64,000 bases of DNA. It comes from DATFVJ01 sp963851085. GTDB lineage: Bacteria; Actinomycetota; Actinomycetes; Streptosporangiales; Streptosporangiaceae. The DNA is taken from the NCBI GenBank assembly GCA_963851085.1, contig CAWKNX010000003.1, positions 248,001-312,000 on the forward strand. The letters run 5' to 3'. A program made the position numbers and the translations under genes. Positions 17,111 to 26,900 of this stretch are shown here, piece after piece; position 1 is the stretch's first letter, and each line of letters begins with the position of its first letter. Below the pieces are notes generated by a model. That model was not told the DNA's origin and ran no database searches. It saw nothing but the letters and a program-made list of their open reading frames with translations.

Positions 17111-18574
17111 GTGACAGGCACCGCAACCACACGGAATCCGCAGCAGGCAGCGGTCCTGCGGAACTTTGTCAACGGCGAATACGTCGACGCCAAATCCGGG
17201 CGCACCAGCGACGTGGTCGATCCGTCGACCGGCGAGGTCTATGCGCAGGCGCCCGTCTCCGGCCCCGAGGACGTCGACGCCGCACTGCACGCGGCGGCCG
17301 CCGCCTTCGGGACCTGGCGGGACGCTGTGCCAGCCGAGCGGAGCCTCGCGCTGCTGAAGATAGCCGATGCGGTCGAGGCGCGGGCCGAGGAACTCGTGGC
17401 CGCCGAGACCAGGAATACCGGCAAGCCGGTGGCGCTGACCATGTCGGAGGAGATACCGCCGGTCGTGGACCAGTTGCGGTTCTTCGCCGGGGCGGCACGG
17501 CTCCTCGAGGGGCGGTCGGCCGGGGAGTACATGCGCGACCATACCTCGATGGTCCGCAGAGAGCCGGTCGGGGTCTGCGCGCAGGTCACGCCCTGGAACT
17601 ACCCGATGATGATGGCGGTATGGAAGTTCGCGCCAGCGCTTGCCGCGGGTAACGTCACGGTGCTGAAGCCCTCCGACACGACGCCGGTGAGCACGCTGAT
17701 GCTCGCCGAGATCGCGGCGGACCACCTGCCCCCGGGTGTGTTCAACGTGGTCTGCGGAGACCGGGATACCGGCCGGGCGCTCGTCGCCCACGAGATCCCG
17801 CAGATGGTATCGATCACCGGCTCGGTACGTGCGGGCATCGAGGTCGCCACGGCCGCCGCGGGCGGCCTCAAGCGGGTGCACCTTGAACTGGGCGGCAAGG
17901 CACCAGTGATCGTGTTCGACGACGCCGACGTCGAGGCGACGGCCGCGGGCATCGCCGGCGCGGCCTACTTCAATGCGGGCCAGGACTGCACCGCCGCCAC
18001 CCGCGTGCTCGCAGGGCCCGGCGTAACCGGCGATCTCACCGCTGCGCTTGCGGAGCAGGCGCGCGGCACGAAGGTCGGCGGCCTCGACGTGCCCGACGCG
18101 GACTATGGCCCCGTCAACAACGCGAACCAGCTTGCCCGCGTGCAGGGCTTCATCGACCGCCGCCCCAGCCACGCGGAGGTGGTCACGGGTGGCCAGCGGC
18201 TCGGCGATCGTGGCTACTTCTTCGCCCCGACCGTGGTCAGCGGGCTGCGCCAGGACGACGAGATGATCCAGGACGAGATTTTCGGCCCGGTGATCACCGT
18301 GCAGCGGTTCAGTTCCGAGGATGAGGCCCTGAGCTGGGCGAACGGGGTAAAGTACGGCCTTGCGGCGAGTGTCTGGACAAAGGACCATGGCCGCGCGATG
18401 CGGATGGCACGCGGGCTCGACTTCGGTGCGGTCTGGATCAACACGCACATCCCGATCGTGGCCGAGATGCCGCACGGCGGCTTCAAGCACTCCGGCTACG
18501 GCAAGGACCTGTCGATGTACGGGTTCGAGGACTACACGCGGGTGAAGCACGTCATGAGCTACATCGGCGGCTGA
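17111..18574 (+). CDS. Gamma-aminobutyraldehyde dehydrogenase-like ALDH
   Basis: An NAD-dependent aldehyde dehydrogenase of 487 aa. It shows QVTPWNYPMMMAVWK, the catalytic glutamate in LELGGKAPVIVF, and the catalytic cysteine in FNAGQDCTAATRV. The ending GKDLSMYGFEDYTRVKHVM is typical of the aminobutyraldehyde/betaine-aldehyde branch. The GTG at 17111 is chosen because GGAGG lies 8 nt upstream; a longer open frame reaches into the intergenic region. It would oxidise 4-aminobutanal (from putrescine) to 4-aminobutyrate, pairing with the divergent aminotransferase. Confidence 0.88.
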   Translation: MTGTATTRNPQQAAVLRNFVNGEYVDAKSGRTSDVVDPSTGEVYAQAPVSGPEDVDAALHAAAAAFGTWRDAVPAERSLALLKIADAVEARAEELVAAETRNTGKPVALTMSEEIPPVVDQLRFFAGAARLLEGRSAGEYMRDHTSMVRREPVGVCAQVTPWNYPMMMAVWKFAPALAAGNVTVLKPSDTTPVSTLMLAEIAADHLPPGVFNVVCGDRDTGRALVAHEIPQMVSITGSVRAGIEVATAAAGGLKRVHLELGGKAPVIVFDDADVEATAAGIAGAAYFNAGQDCTAATRVLAGPGVTGDLTAALAEQARGTKVGGLDVPDADYGPVNNANQLARVQGFIDRRPSHAEVVTGGQRLGDRGYFFAPTVVSGLRQDDEMIQDEIFGPVITVQRFSSEDEALSWANGVKYGLAASVWTKDHGRAMRMARGLDFGAVWINTHIPIVAEMPHGGFKHSGYGKDLSMYGFEDYTRVKHVMSYIGG

Positions 18575-18658
18575 CACTGGGCGATCGGTGGGGGCCAGGC
18601 CAGGGGTAGGGAAGCAGGGATACCTGTTTGCTATGACCGAAACTCATGCGGCCGAAGA

Positions 18659-18990
18659 GTGGGTCCCACGCTGGATCCGTACATCGAGGAGGCCGCGCGC
18701 GATCTCGGTGCCGGGCCGTGGGATACGTTCAGGCTCGTCACGTTCCCGATGATCTTCCCGGGCGTCCTCGCGGGCGCGCTGCCCGCCGTCGCGCGGTCGA
18801 TCGACGACTTCGTCACGACCAACTTCGTCGCCGGCCTGCGGGTGCAGACGTACCCGCTGTGGATCTGGGGCGCGGAGAAGGAGGACCTGCCACCGCAGGT
18901 CGATGTATTCGGCACGATCATCTTCGCGGCGGCGTGCTGATCGCGATCGCCGCCGCGGTGCGGCCCCGCCGCGGTGCGGCCCCGCCGCAG
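18659..18990 (+). pseudogene. Remnant of a polyamine ABC permease (PotC-like)
   Basis: Only the last third of a binding-protein-dependent permease remains. It includes the ATPase-docking EAA loop (EEAARDLGAGPWDTFRLVTF) and SIDDFVTTNFVAG, characteristic of spermidine/putrescine PotC. A one-base shift near 18935 separates GTIIFAA from GVLIAIAAAVR. No upstream permease, ATPase or binding-protein gene is left. Its position after the aminobutyraldehyde dehydrogenase suggests that a whole pot operon was deleted here. Confidence 0.8.
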
Positions 18991-19167
18991 CGCGGTCTGA
19001 GCATCGCCGATACGGCCAGGCCACCGGTACGCGGCGGTTGCGCATCATCTCGCTCCCGCGGGCTGCGGGATCTTGCGGTGATGATCTCGGCGGGCTAGCG
19101 TTCGGCCAAGTCGAGCAAATGATGCTCTTCAGGGCAGGTGCTGGCCGAGTTGGGGGGCGTTACGCAG

Positions 19168-20748
19168 ATGACTGTCGTCGATCAGACTCTGGAGCCGCAC
19201 GACCAGCCGACGGAAAAGGGGCTCAAGGCCGGGGCTCTGGGGCTCGTCTCCAGCGTGGTCATCGGCGTCGCCTCGACGGCACCGGCCTACAGCCTCGCGG
19301 CGACCCTCGCCTTCGTCGTGGCGGCCGTCGGGCTGCAGTCCCCGGCGGTGGCAGTCCTCGCCTTCGTGCCGATGCTGCTCACGTCGATCGGGTACAGCGA
19401 GCTGAACAAGGCCGACCCGGACTGCGGCACCACCTTCACCTGGGCGACGCGAGCCTTCGGCCCGAAGACGGGCTGGCAGGGCGGCTGGGCGATCGTCGTG
19501 GCGGACGTGCTTGTCATGGCCAGCCTCGCCCAGGTCGCCGGGCAGTATGTCTTCCTGCTCTTCAACGCCAATGGCATCGGCGGCAATCCGACCAGCGGCT
19601 GGGTGCTGCTCGTCGGCGTGCTGTGGATCGTCGCGATGACGTACATCTGTTACCGCGGCATCGAGGTCTCGGCGAACTTCCAGAAGGTGCTGCTGTCCAT
19701 CGAAGTCGTCATGCTGGCGGTGTTCGCCGTGGTCGCCCTGGTCAGGGTCGGCACCGGGCATCACCCGGCCGGCTCGCTGCACCCGTCCGTGTCCTGGTTC
19801 AACCCGTTCCACATTTCGAGCTTTCAGGCGTTCGTCACCGGCCTGATCCTGATGCTGTTCATCTACTGGGGCTGGGACACCGCGGTCGCGGTCAACGAGG
19901 AGACCGAGAACCGCGAGAAGACCCCAGGCCGCGCGGCCATCATCTCGACCGTCCTGCTGCTCATCACCTACGCGCTCGTGATCGTCGCCGCGCAGTCGTT
20001 CGCCGGAACCCGCGCGACGGGCATCGGCCTGCTCAACCCGACCAACTCAGGTGACGTCATCTCGGTGCTCGGTGAGGCCGTGTTCGGGTCCACCTGGTTC
20101 GGTACCTTCCTCAGCCACCTGCTCATCCTCATGGTGCTCAGTTCGGCCGCCGCCTCGACCCAGACGACGATCCTGCCCACGGCCCGCACAACCTTGTCGA
20201 TGGCCTCGTACAAGGCACTGCCGCGCGCGTTCGGCAACATGCACCCCCGCTACCTCACGCCCACCTTCTCCACGATCGTCATGGGCGCGGTCTCGATCGC
20301 CCTGTACGTGCCGTTCAACTACCTGTCGGGTGGGAACATCATCCCGGACGCGGTCACCGCGATCGGGCTCTACATCGCCTTCTACTACGGCCTCACCGGC
20401 TTCGCCTGCGCCTGGTACTACCGCCATACCCTGCTGCACAGCATGCGGCATCTGTGGATGCGCGGCATCCTGCCCGTGCTCGGCGGGCTCATCCTGTACT
20501 TCGCCGGCGGCTGGAGTGTATGGACCGCCTGGGATGTGGCCACCGGCGACAGCTACACCTCGTGGAAGATGCCGTTCGCGCCGTACTGGCAGATCGGCGG
20601 GGTATTCATGATCGCGTTCGTCTCGGTCGTGATCGGTGTGGTGGCGATGATCGCGTGGCGGTACACCCGGCCCGGGTTCTTCAAGAAGGAGACGCTCACC
20701 CGCCACACGCCGACGCTCGTGCCCGAGCCAGGCTCCGAGAGCGACTGA
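19168..20748 (+). CDS. APC-family amino acid/amine permease
   Basis: A protein of about 526 aa with 12 or more hydrophobic helices. The family opening is KAGALGLVSSVVIGVASTAP, followed by SELNKADPDCGTTFTW and FIYWGWDTAVAVNEETENR, as in bacterial APC transporters. The ATG at 19168, behind GGGGGG, is preferred; a GTG at 19138 in the same frame is possible. Flanked by amine and amino-acid catabolic genes, it probably imports the substrate and may replace the lost pot transporter. The substrate is not determined. Confidence 0.85.
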   Translation: MTVVDQTLEPHDQPTEKGLKAGALGLVSSVVIGVASTAPAYSLAATLAFVVAAVGLQSPAVAVLAFVPMLLTSIGYSELNKADPDCGTTFTWATRAFGPKTGWQGGWAIVVADVLVMASLAQVAGQYVFLLFNANGIGGNPTSGWVLLVGVLWIVAMTYICYRGIEVSANFQKVLLSIEVVMLAVFAVVALVRVGTGHHPAGSLHPSVSWFNPFHISSFQAFVTGLILMLFIYWGWDTAVAVNEETENREKTPGRAAIISTVLLLITYALVIVAAQSFAGTRATGIGLLNPTNSGDVISVLGEAVFGSTWFGTFLSHLLILMVLSSAAASTQTTILPTARTTLSMASYKALPRAFGNMHPRYLTPTFSTIVMGAVSIALYVPFNYLSGGNIIPDAVTAIGLYIAFYYGLTGFACAWYYRHTLLHSMRHLWMRGILPVLGGLILYFAGGWSVWTAWDVATGDSYTSWKMPFAPYWQIGGVFMIAFVSVVIGVVAMIAWRYTRPGFFKKETLTRHTPTLVPEPGSESD

Positions 20749-20785
20749 CAGCCCACCGCGGGCTTCTTGTCATCGGCCCGAATCA

Positions 20786-20871
20786 TGATCGATGGCCCGC
20801 AGGGCACCGGATTGCATGATCGCGGTAACTTTGCCGCGGTATCTTCCGGCAAATTACCGCGATCATGAAGC
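20786..20871. repeat. Inverted-repeat element, copy 2
   Basis: This is a second, shorter copy of the element at 6371-6574. CATGATCGATGGCCCGCAGG is followed by arms 20815-20831 and 20851-20867 around CATGATCGCGGTAA, with one mismatch and a 19-nt loop. The following GAAGCCTGGCGCTGCC also resembles the bases after copy 1. The rest of the 345-bp spacer (20749-21093) holds no recognisable gene. The hairpin may terminate the permease transcript. Confidence 0.7.
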
Positions 20872-21093
20872 TGAAGCCTGGCGCTGCCCGCGCGGTGTCC
20901 ACCAGCGCCGCGGGCCGGGTGCGCAGGTACCGGCGGCCGAGTTCGACCATCAGCCCGCTGGCTCCGGCAGCGGCAAGCTCGGCCACATACCTGGCGAGCG
21001 GGCCCGGCGTGTCGGGCAGGCCGATCCCGGTGGCAAGCGCACCTACCAGTTCGTCAGTTGGCAGCCGCTTGCGTGGCCCGGCAGACTGGTGAG

Positions 21094-22429
21094 ATGGCAG
21101 ACTCTGATCTCCACGCCCGTCACCGCGCAGTCATGCCGGACTGGGCGGCCCTGTACTATCAGCAGCCGATCGAGCTCGTGAGCGGCGAGGGCAGCCGCGT
21201 CACGGACTCCGGCGGCCGTACCTATCTGGACTTCTTCGCCGGCATCCTGACCAACATGATCGGGTACAACGTGCCCGAGGTGCGCGACGCGGTCCAGCGC
21301 CAGCTGTCCACGCGGCATCGTGCACACGTCCACGCTCTACCTCATCAGGCAGCAGGTCGAGCTCGCCGAGAAGATCGCCAGGCTGTCCGGCATCGAGGAC
21401 GCCAAGGTCTTCTTCGTCAACTCGGGCACCGAGGCGAACGAGACCGCGCTGCTGCTCGCCACCTGCGCCCGCCGCAGTGACCAGGTGCTCGCGATGCGGG
21501 GCAGCTACCACGGCCGCTCGTTCGGCGCCGTGGCGATCACGGGTAACCGCGGCTGGAAACCGTCATCGCTCTCGCCGGTCAACGTGCACTACCTGCACGG
21601 CGCCGACCGGCAGCTGCCCGCGTTCTCCGGTATGACGGACAGCGAGTACATCGCGGCCTGCGTCGCCGATCTGCGGCATGTGCTTTCCACCGCCACGGCC
21701 GGCGACGTCGCCTGCCTGATCGCCGAGCCGGTGCAGGGCGTCGGCGGGTTCACTATGGCGCCTGACGGGTTGTTCGGCGCATACCAGGAGGTGCTCGACG
21801 CCCACGGGATCCTGTTCATCTCCGATGAGGTGCAGACCGGCTGGGGCCGCACGGGAGACAGCTTCTGGGGGATAGGCAACCACGGCGTGACGCCGGACAT
21901 CATGACGTTCGCGAAGGGCCTGGGGAACGGGTTCGCTATCGGCGGCGTGGTGGCCAGGGGCGCACTGATGGACGGGCTTCCCGCCGCGGGGATATCCACC
22001 TTCGGCGGCAACCCGGTGGCGGTCTCGGCGGCGAACGCGACCCTCAGCTACGTGCTCGACCACGACCTTCAGGCCAACGCCCGTGTGCTCGGCACGCTGA
22101 TCATCGACGGCCTCCGCGAGCAGGCCGGGCGGCTGCCCGTCGTTGGCGACGTGCGCGGCAAGGGACTGATGTTCGCGGTGGACCTCGTCGAGCCTGGCAC
22201 CGGCGAGCCGAGCCCGCGGCTGGCTTCGCAGGTGCTCGAGGAGACCCGCGTGCGCGGCCTGCTGATCGGCAAGGGGGGTCTGACGGGCAACTCGCTGCGG
22301 ATGGCTCCGCCGCTGACCCTCACGGAGGCGGAGGCGAAGGAAGGCCTCGCGATCCTGGTGGACGCGATCAGTGCGGTAAACACCGCGGCGGAGGCCGGCG
22401 CCGGCGCGGGCAGGGAAGGTGCCCGATGA
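21094..22429 (+). CDS. Class III aminotransferase, probable beta-alanine type (frameshifted near 21312)
   Basis: The first 72 residues (from MADSDLHARH through VRDAVQRQLST) are separated by one extra base, in ACGCGGCATC near 21312, from the rest (IVHTSTLYLIRQQVELAEK onward). The body is a complete fold-type I omega-aminotransferase: VNSGTEANETALL, ISDEVQTGWGRTGD, TFAKGLGNGFAIGG with the PLP lysine. It overlaps the next gene by ATGA. Coupling to a methylmalonate-semialdehyde dehydrogenase suggests transamination of beta-alanine or a 3-aminoisobutyrate-like amino acid to the semialdehyde. The shift may be a consensus error because the downstream frame is otherwise clean. Confidence 0.8.
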
Positions 22430-23997
22430 CGACTCCCGGCGGCGGAGGCCCCGAGCCTGGCCCCGAGCCTGGCCCCGAGCCGCGCCGCATCACCCATTGG
22501 ATCAACGGCAGGCCCTGGCCGGGGGCAGAGCCAGGAGCCCGGCAGGAGGCGTCACGGCAGGGCGAGGTCTACGATCCGTCCACTGGCCGGGTGGCCGGGC
22601 TCGTGGACCTCGCATCTCCCGCTGAGGTCGACGCCGCGGTCGCGGCGGCAAAGGCCGCGTTCGCGAGCTGGCGGGAGTCGTCGCTCACCAAGCGGGCGGC
22701 TGTCATGTTCGCCTTCCGCGAGCTGGTCAAGCGCGGGGCGGCCGGGCTGGCCGCGCTGGTCAGTTCCGAGCACGGCAAGGTGCAGACGGACGCGGCAGGT
22801 GAGGTCGCGCGCGGCCTGGAGGTCGTCGAGTTCGCGTGCGGTATCCCGCACCTGCTCAAGGGCGGCTTCTCCGAGAACGTGTCCACCCGTGTCGACTCGT
22901 ACTCCATCCGGCAGCCGGTCGGCGTCGCGGCCGGAATCACGCCGTTCAACTTCCCCGCGATGGTGCCGATGTGGATGTTCCCCATCGCCATCGCGTGCGG
23001 AAACACGTTCGTGCTCAAGCCGTCGGAGAAGGACCCGTCCGCCTCGGTGCGGATCGCCGAACTGTGGGCGGAGGCCGGCCTGCCCGAGGGCGTGTTCAAC
23101 GTGGTCCAGGGCGACAAGGTCGCGGTCGACGCGCTGCTGCGCCATCCCGATGTCCAGGCCGTCAGCTTCGTCGGGTCCACGCCCATCGCCAGGTACGTCT
23201 ACGAGACAGGGACCTCGGCCGGCAAGCGGGTGCAGGCGCTCGGCGGGGCCAAGAATCACATGGTGGTGCTCCCGGACGCCGACCTCGACCTCGCCGCCGA
23301 CGCCGCCGTCTCCGCGGGGTTCGGGTCGGCAGGTGAGCGCTGCATGGCGATCTCTGTCGTGGCCGCCGTGGACCCGGTCGGGGACGGGCTGATCGAGAAG
23401 ATCAAGGACCGGGTGGCGAAGCTCCAGGTCGGCCCGGGCAGCGACGCGCGATCGGAAATGGGCCCGCTGGTCACCGGCCCGCACCGCGACAAGGTGGCGG
23501 GCTATCTCGACACCGGGGTCAAGGAGGGTGCGACGCTGGCCATCGACGGCCGTGTGCACCCGGTCATCGGCGGCAACGCGGACGGGTTCTGGCTGGGGCC
23601 GTCTGTCCTTGATCACGTCGCGCCGGGAATGAGCTGCTACACCGACGAGATATTCGGCCCGGTGCTCTGTGTCGTGCGGGTCCCCACTTACGATTCCGCG
23701 CTCGGCCTGATCAATGCGAACCCGTATGGCAACGGAACAGCGATCTTCACCAACGACGGTGGAGCCGCCCGCCGGTTCGCCAGCGAGATCGAGGTCGGGA
23801 TGGTCGGGATCAACGTCCCGATTCCCGTGCCGATGGCGTACTACTCATTCGGCGGCTGGAAAAACTCGCTGTTCGGTGACACGCATATGCACGGCGCCGA
23901 GGGTGTGCATTTCTATACGCGCGGCAAAGTGATCACGTCACGCTGGCTCGATCCGAGCCACGGCGGGGTGAACCTCGGTTTCCCCGTGAACGCGTAA
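22426..23997 (+). CDS. mmsA: CoA-acylating methylmalonate-semialdehyde dehydrogenase
   Basis: This 523-aa aldehyde dehydrogenase is of the MmsA/IolA type. Evidence: GITPFNFPAMVPMWMFPIAI, ALGGAKNHMVVLPDADLD, the catalytic cysteine in GSAGERCMAISV, and IPVPMAYYSFGGWKNSLFGD, diagnostic for the CoA-acylating class. It converts malonate or methylmalonate semialdehyde to acetyl- or propionyl-CoA. The first 40 residues form a Pro/Gly/Glu-rich extension (repeated PGPE) absent from most homologues. It is translationally coupled to the upstream aminotransferase, giving a two-step route from beta-alanine or 3-aminoisobutyrate to acyl-CoA. Confidence 0.93.
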   Translation: MTTPGGGGPEPGPEPGPEPRRITHWINGRPWPGAEPGARQEASRQGEVYDPSTGRVAGLVDLASPAEVDAAVAAAKAAFASWRESSLTKRAAVMFAFRELVKRGAAGLAALVSSEHGKVQTDAAGEVARGLEVVEFACGIPHLLKGGFSENVSTRVDSYSIRQPVGVAAGITPFNFPAMVPMWMFPIAIACGNTFVLKPSEKDPSASVRIAELWAEAGLPEGVFNVVQGDKVAVDALLRHPDVQAVSFVGSTPIARYVYETGTSAGKRVQALGGAKNHMVVLPDADLDLAADAAVSAGFGSAGERCMAISVVAAVDPVGDGLIEKIKDRVAKLQVGPGSDARSEMGPLVTGPHRDKVAGYLDTGVKEGATLAIDGRVHPVIGGNADGFWLGPSVLDHVAPGMSCYTDEIFGPVLCVVRVPTYDSALGLINANPYGNGTAIFTNDGGAARRFASEIEVGMVGINVPIPVPMAYYSFGGWKNSLFGDTHMHGAEGVHFYTRGKVITSRWLDPSHGGVNLGFPVNA

Positions 23998-24044
23998 CCG
24001 AGTGGCACGCACGTGCGTTCACAGGGAAACCGGCCTGACACTGG

Positions 24045-24320
24045 TCAGGCGTCGGCGGCGGACTTCGACTTGCCGCTGCGCGCCAGGGAAATTCCCGCGA
24101 TCACGAACAGTGCGACGGCGACGACGAGGGCGCCGATTCCGCGGACGGTGCGGTGGCCCTTGTGGTGGGGCTCAGCGCCAAGGATGCTCGGAAGCGCCTG
24201 CGCCGTCTTGGTGAGGTAGATGACCCCGGCTACCGCGACGAGCACCGCGACGATGGCCAAGACCACGGCCAGGATCATCGTGCCGCCACGCCGACCGCCC
24301 GATGCGCTGACAGAACTCAA
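24045..24320 (-). CDS. Small two-helix membrane protein, copy A
   Basis: A 91-aa protein with two hydrophobic helices (about 15-38, VLAIVAVLVAVAGVIYLT; about 62-80, GALVVAVALFVIAGISLAR), a central polar loop and a basic Ser-rich tail. The TTG start at 24320 has GAGGAGG six nt upstream. Its N-terminus SSVSASGGRRGG and the IYLTK-(A/T)-(A/S)-Q-(A/S)-LPS segment are shared with the gene at 24525-24800, so the two are tandem paralogues. No function is known to me. Confidence 0.75.
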   Translation of the reverse strand: MSSVSASGGRRGGTMILAVVLAIVAVLVAVAGVIYLTKTAQALPSILGAEPHHKGHRTVRGIGALVVAVALFVIAGISLARSGKSKSAADA

Positions 24321-24438
24321 CGTGTCCTCCTCAGGGAACCTTTTGCTGCGTGCCGCACGCTACCGGTTCGGCCGGTAGCTGTGGGTGAGGATGGCCAAAC
24401 GCCTCATAACACCCTGATCACGCCTTTAAGAGCCGGTG

Positions 24439-24469
24439 GCTCGGGGCCCCAGACCTTGGGGCCCCGAGC
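24439..24469 (-). terminator. Strong hairpin between the twin membrane-protein genes
   Basis: A perfect 13-bp stem, GCTCGGGGCCCCA (24439-24451) and its complement (24457-24469), has a 5-nt loop. It lies 56 bp past the end of the gene at 24525-24800 and probably separates it from copy A. There is no T-tract. Confidence 0.5.
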
Positions 24470-24524
24470 TTGCGGACCCGGGCGTGGGCTGACCGGCGTC
24501 CCTGGCCAGGCCCGGCCCGCGGGG

Positions 24525-24800
24525 CTAACTCTGCGGGTCCGCGGACTTGCCGCCGCGCCTCATCGCGAACCCGGCGAGAATCAGGGCGATGACGGCCACG
24601 GCGATCGCGGCGACCCGCGCACGGTGTCGTGGCCGCGTGTTGCCGGCCCTTCGGCCAGGCATGTAGCTGGGCAGCGACTGCGATGCCTTGGTCAGGTAGA
24701 TGATGCCGGCGATGGCCGCAAGGATGGCGATGATCACCAGGATGATGGCGAGAACCAAGGCGCCTGTCCGCCGCCCTCCCGATGCGCCGACAGAACTCAT
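24525..24800 (-). CDS. Small two-helix membrane protein, copy B
   Basis: A 91-aa paralogue of the protein at 24045-24320, with the same length, start sequence (MSSVGASGGRRTG), two helices (ALVLAIILVIIAILAAIAGI and ARVAAIAVAVIALILAGFA) and a GGKS-containing tail. The ATG at 24800 follows GGAGGGAT. The open frame extends upstream only because the neighbouring gabT remnant reads through in the same frame. Equal lengths argue for a recent duplication and a conserved structural role in the membrane. Confidence 0.75.
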   Translation of the reverse strand: MSSVGASGGRRTGALVLAIILVIIAILAAIAGIIYLTKASQSLPSYMPGRRAGNTRPRHRARVAAIAVAVIALILAGFAMRRGGKSADPQS

Positions 24801-24889
24801 ATCCCTCCTCGGCGGAGCCATAACCTGCGTGCCGCAGGTTACTCCGGCGAGTCCGCGGGCGGCGGCATCGTTGGCGTAACGATTGACAT

Positions 24890-26277
24890 TCCGTTGGTTA
24901 TCGTGGCTGGAGCAAAGCGCCTGCTCGAGGATGGTCAGGCCCTCGCCAAGAAGATCGTCGCCGATCACCAGCGGAGGCAGGAACCGCAGCACGTTACCGA
25001 ACGTGCCGCAGGTGAGCACCATGAGCCCGGCGCTGTGGCAGGCCGAGGCGACCCGCTTGGCGATCTCGGGGCGGGCTCGAGGGTCCCCGGCGCCGTCAGC
25101 TCGATGGCGAGCATCGCGCCACGGCCGCGGACGTCGGCGATCACCGGGTGACGCGCCGCGAGTTCACGCAGCCGCGGCAGCATCACCGAGCCGATGTGCC
25201 GGGCCCGCCCGGCCAGGTCATGCTCCTCCATCGCCGTGAATCGCGCCGAGGGCGGCGGCGCAGGCGACCGGGTTGCCGCCGTACGTGCCGCCCAGGCCGC
25301 CCGCATGCACCGCGTCCATTAGCTCGGTGCGGCCGGTGACGGCGGCTAGCGGGCAGGCCGCCCGCGATGCCCTTCGCCGTGGTGACCAGGTCGGGGACGA
25401 TGCCCTCGTGGTCGGAGGCGAACCAGTCGCCGGTGCGGCAGAAGCCGGTCTGGATCTCGTCCGCGATGAACACGATGCCGCTTCGCCCGGCAGAACTCCG
25501 CGAGCCGCGGCAGGAAGCCGTCGGGTGGCACGACGAACCCGCCCTCGCCCTGAATGGGCTCGATGATCACCGCGGCCACGTTCTGCTCGCCGACCTGGGT
25601 GTGGATCAGCTCGGCGACTTCGGCGAACGCCTCCTCCGCGCAATGCTGCGGCCCGGTCGGCCAGCGCAGCGGGTAGGCCATCGGCATCCGGTAGATCTCA
25701 CCGGCGAACGGCCCGAACCGGTGCTTGTAGGGCATGTTCTTCGCCGTCAGCGCCATGGTGAGATTGGTGCGGCCGTGGTAGGCGTGGTCGAACGCGATGA
25801 GGGCAGGCCGCCCGGTCGCGTGCCGGGCGATCTTCACGGCGTTCTCCACCGCCTCAGCGCCGGAGTTGAACAGCGCGGAACGCTTGTCGTGATCGCCCGG
25901 GGTCAGCCGGGCGAGCGCCTCGCAGACGGCGGACGTATCCCTCGTACGGCGCGACCATGAAGCAGGTGTGGGTGAATCTGCGCACCTGCTCGATCACCCG
26001 CTCGACAACCTCGGGTGCGCTGTTGCCCACACTGGTGACGGCGATGCCGGACCCGAAGTCGATGAGAGAGTTGCCGTCCGCGTCCACGAGCACACCGCCG
26101 CCCGCGGCGGTGACGAATACGGGGAGCACGTGGCTCACGCCCTTGGCGACGCTGCGCTCCCGGCGGGCGAGCAGTTCACGTGACGCGGGTCCGGGGATGT
26201 CGGTGACGAGCCTGCGCTCTTGCGGCAGTGCCGGGCCGCCCGCCAGCCACCTGCGGCCTCGCTGTGTTCGCGGTCAT
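24890..26277 (-). pseudogene. gabT: 4-aminobutyrate aminotransferase with six frameshifts
   Basis: A complete GabT sequence can be followed across all three frames: MTANTARPQVAGG; VSHVLPVFVTAAGGG; ALFNSGAEAVENAVKIARHA; VIIEPIQGEGGFVVPPDGFL; FIADEIQTGFCRTGDWF; then TTAKGIAGG with the PLP lysine; then LPRLRELAARHPVIADVRGR; then FGNVLRFLPPLVIGDDLL. One-base shifts occur near 26235, 25935, 25485, 25355, 25240 and 25075. The final frame also has no stop before the next gene. As read it cannot make a protein. No large deletion is visible and every shift is a single base in a GC run, so poor consensus over this stretch is a real alternative to decay. Confidence 0.88.
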
Positions 26278-26900
26278 ACTGCCGACAATAGATGGCCGCG
26301 TCGAATGGTCCCTAACGGCTTCGCGGACAGTGTCAAGTGAACTGAAGGTGGCACAACCCTGGCGGGGGGTGCGGGGGGTCGCCGCCCGCGTCACCGGCCC
26401 GGGGCGCCGTCCGCGGTGCCGCTCCCGGACGGCCGGGCCCACTGCGGCCCGCACCGCCGGGCCGCGGCCAGCGCGCCGAGCGTGGGCCAGTCCCCCGAGC
26501 TGGCGGCCACGGTGTTGCGCGCGGACGCGGCCATGCCATCCGATGGCATGGCCGCAAGCCGGATGCGCGGGCCGTCTTGCCGGCTCACTGTGACCTATAC
26601 TCGGGGGCAATTCGGGATTGATGTGCCCGACAGGTGTGGGCTTGCCGCGCAATGGCACAGTGCGGGTGGCGGGGTGGACTGGACGCTCGCCGCACGCAGT
26701 GCTCAGTCGCCAACTGGACGCCGGATCAGGCGTCTAGTGGCGTGTGCGGCTTACCCTCAGCCGGTCCTGACTTCACCGTCAGACGCCGCACGAAGGAGCC
26801 TAAAGTCTGGATATGCAGTCAATTGGTTACATATGCGACAGCATGGCGGCGGCGCCGACCACCGTTCACCAGCCGGGCCCGCGGCTGCGACCTTGGTCCA

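Noticed and set aside
16985..18577. Long minus-strand open frame of 530 codons
   Set aside because: Antisense to the aldehyde dehydrogenase, which has all catalytic motifs.
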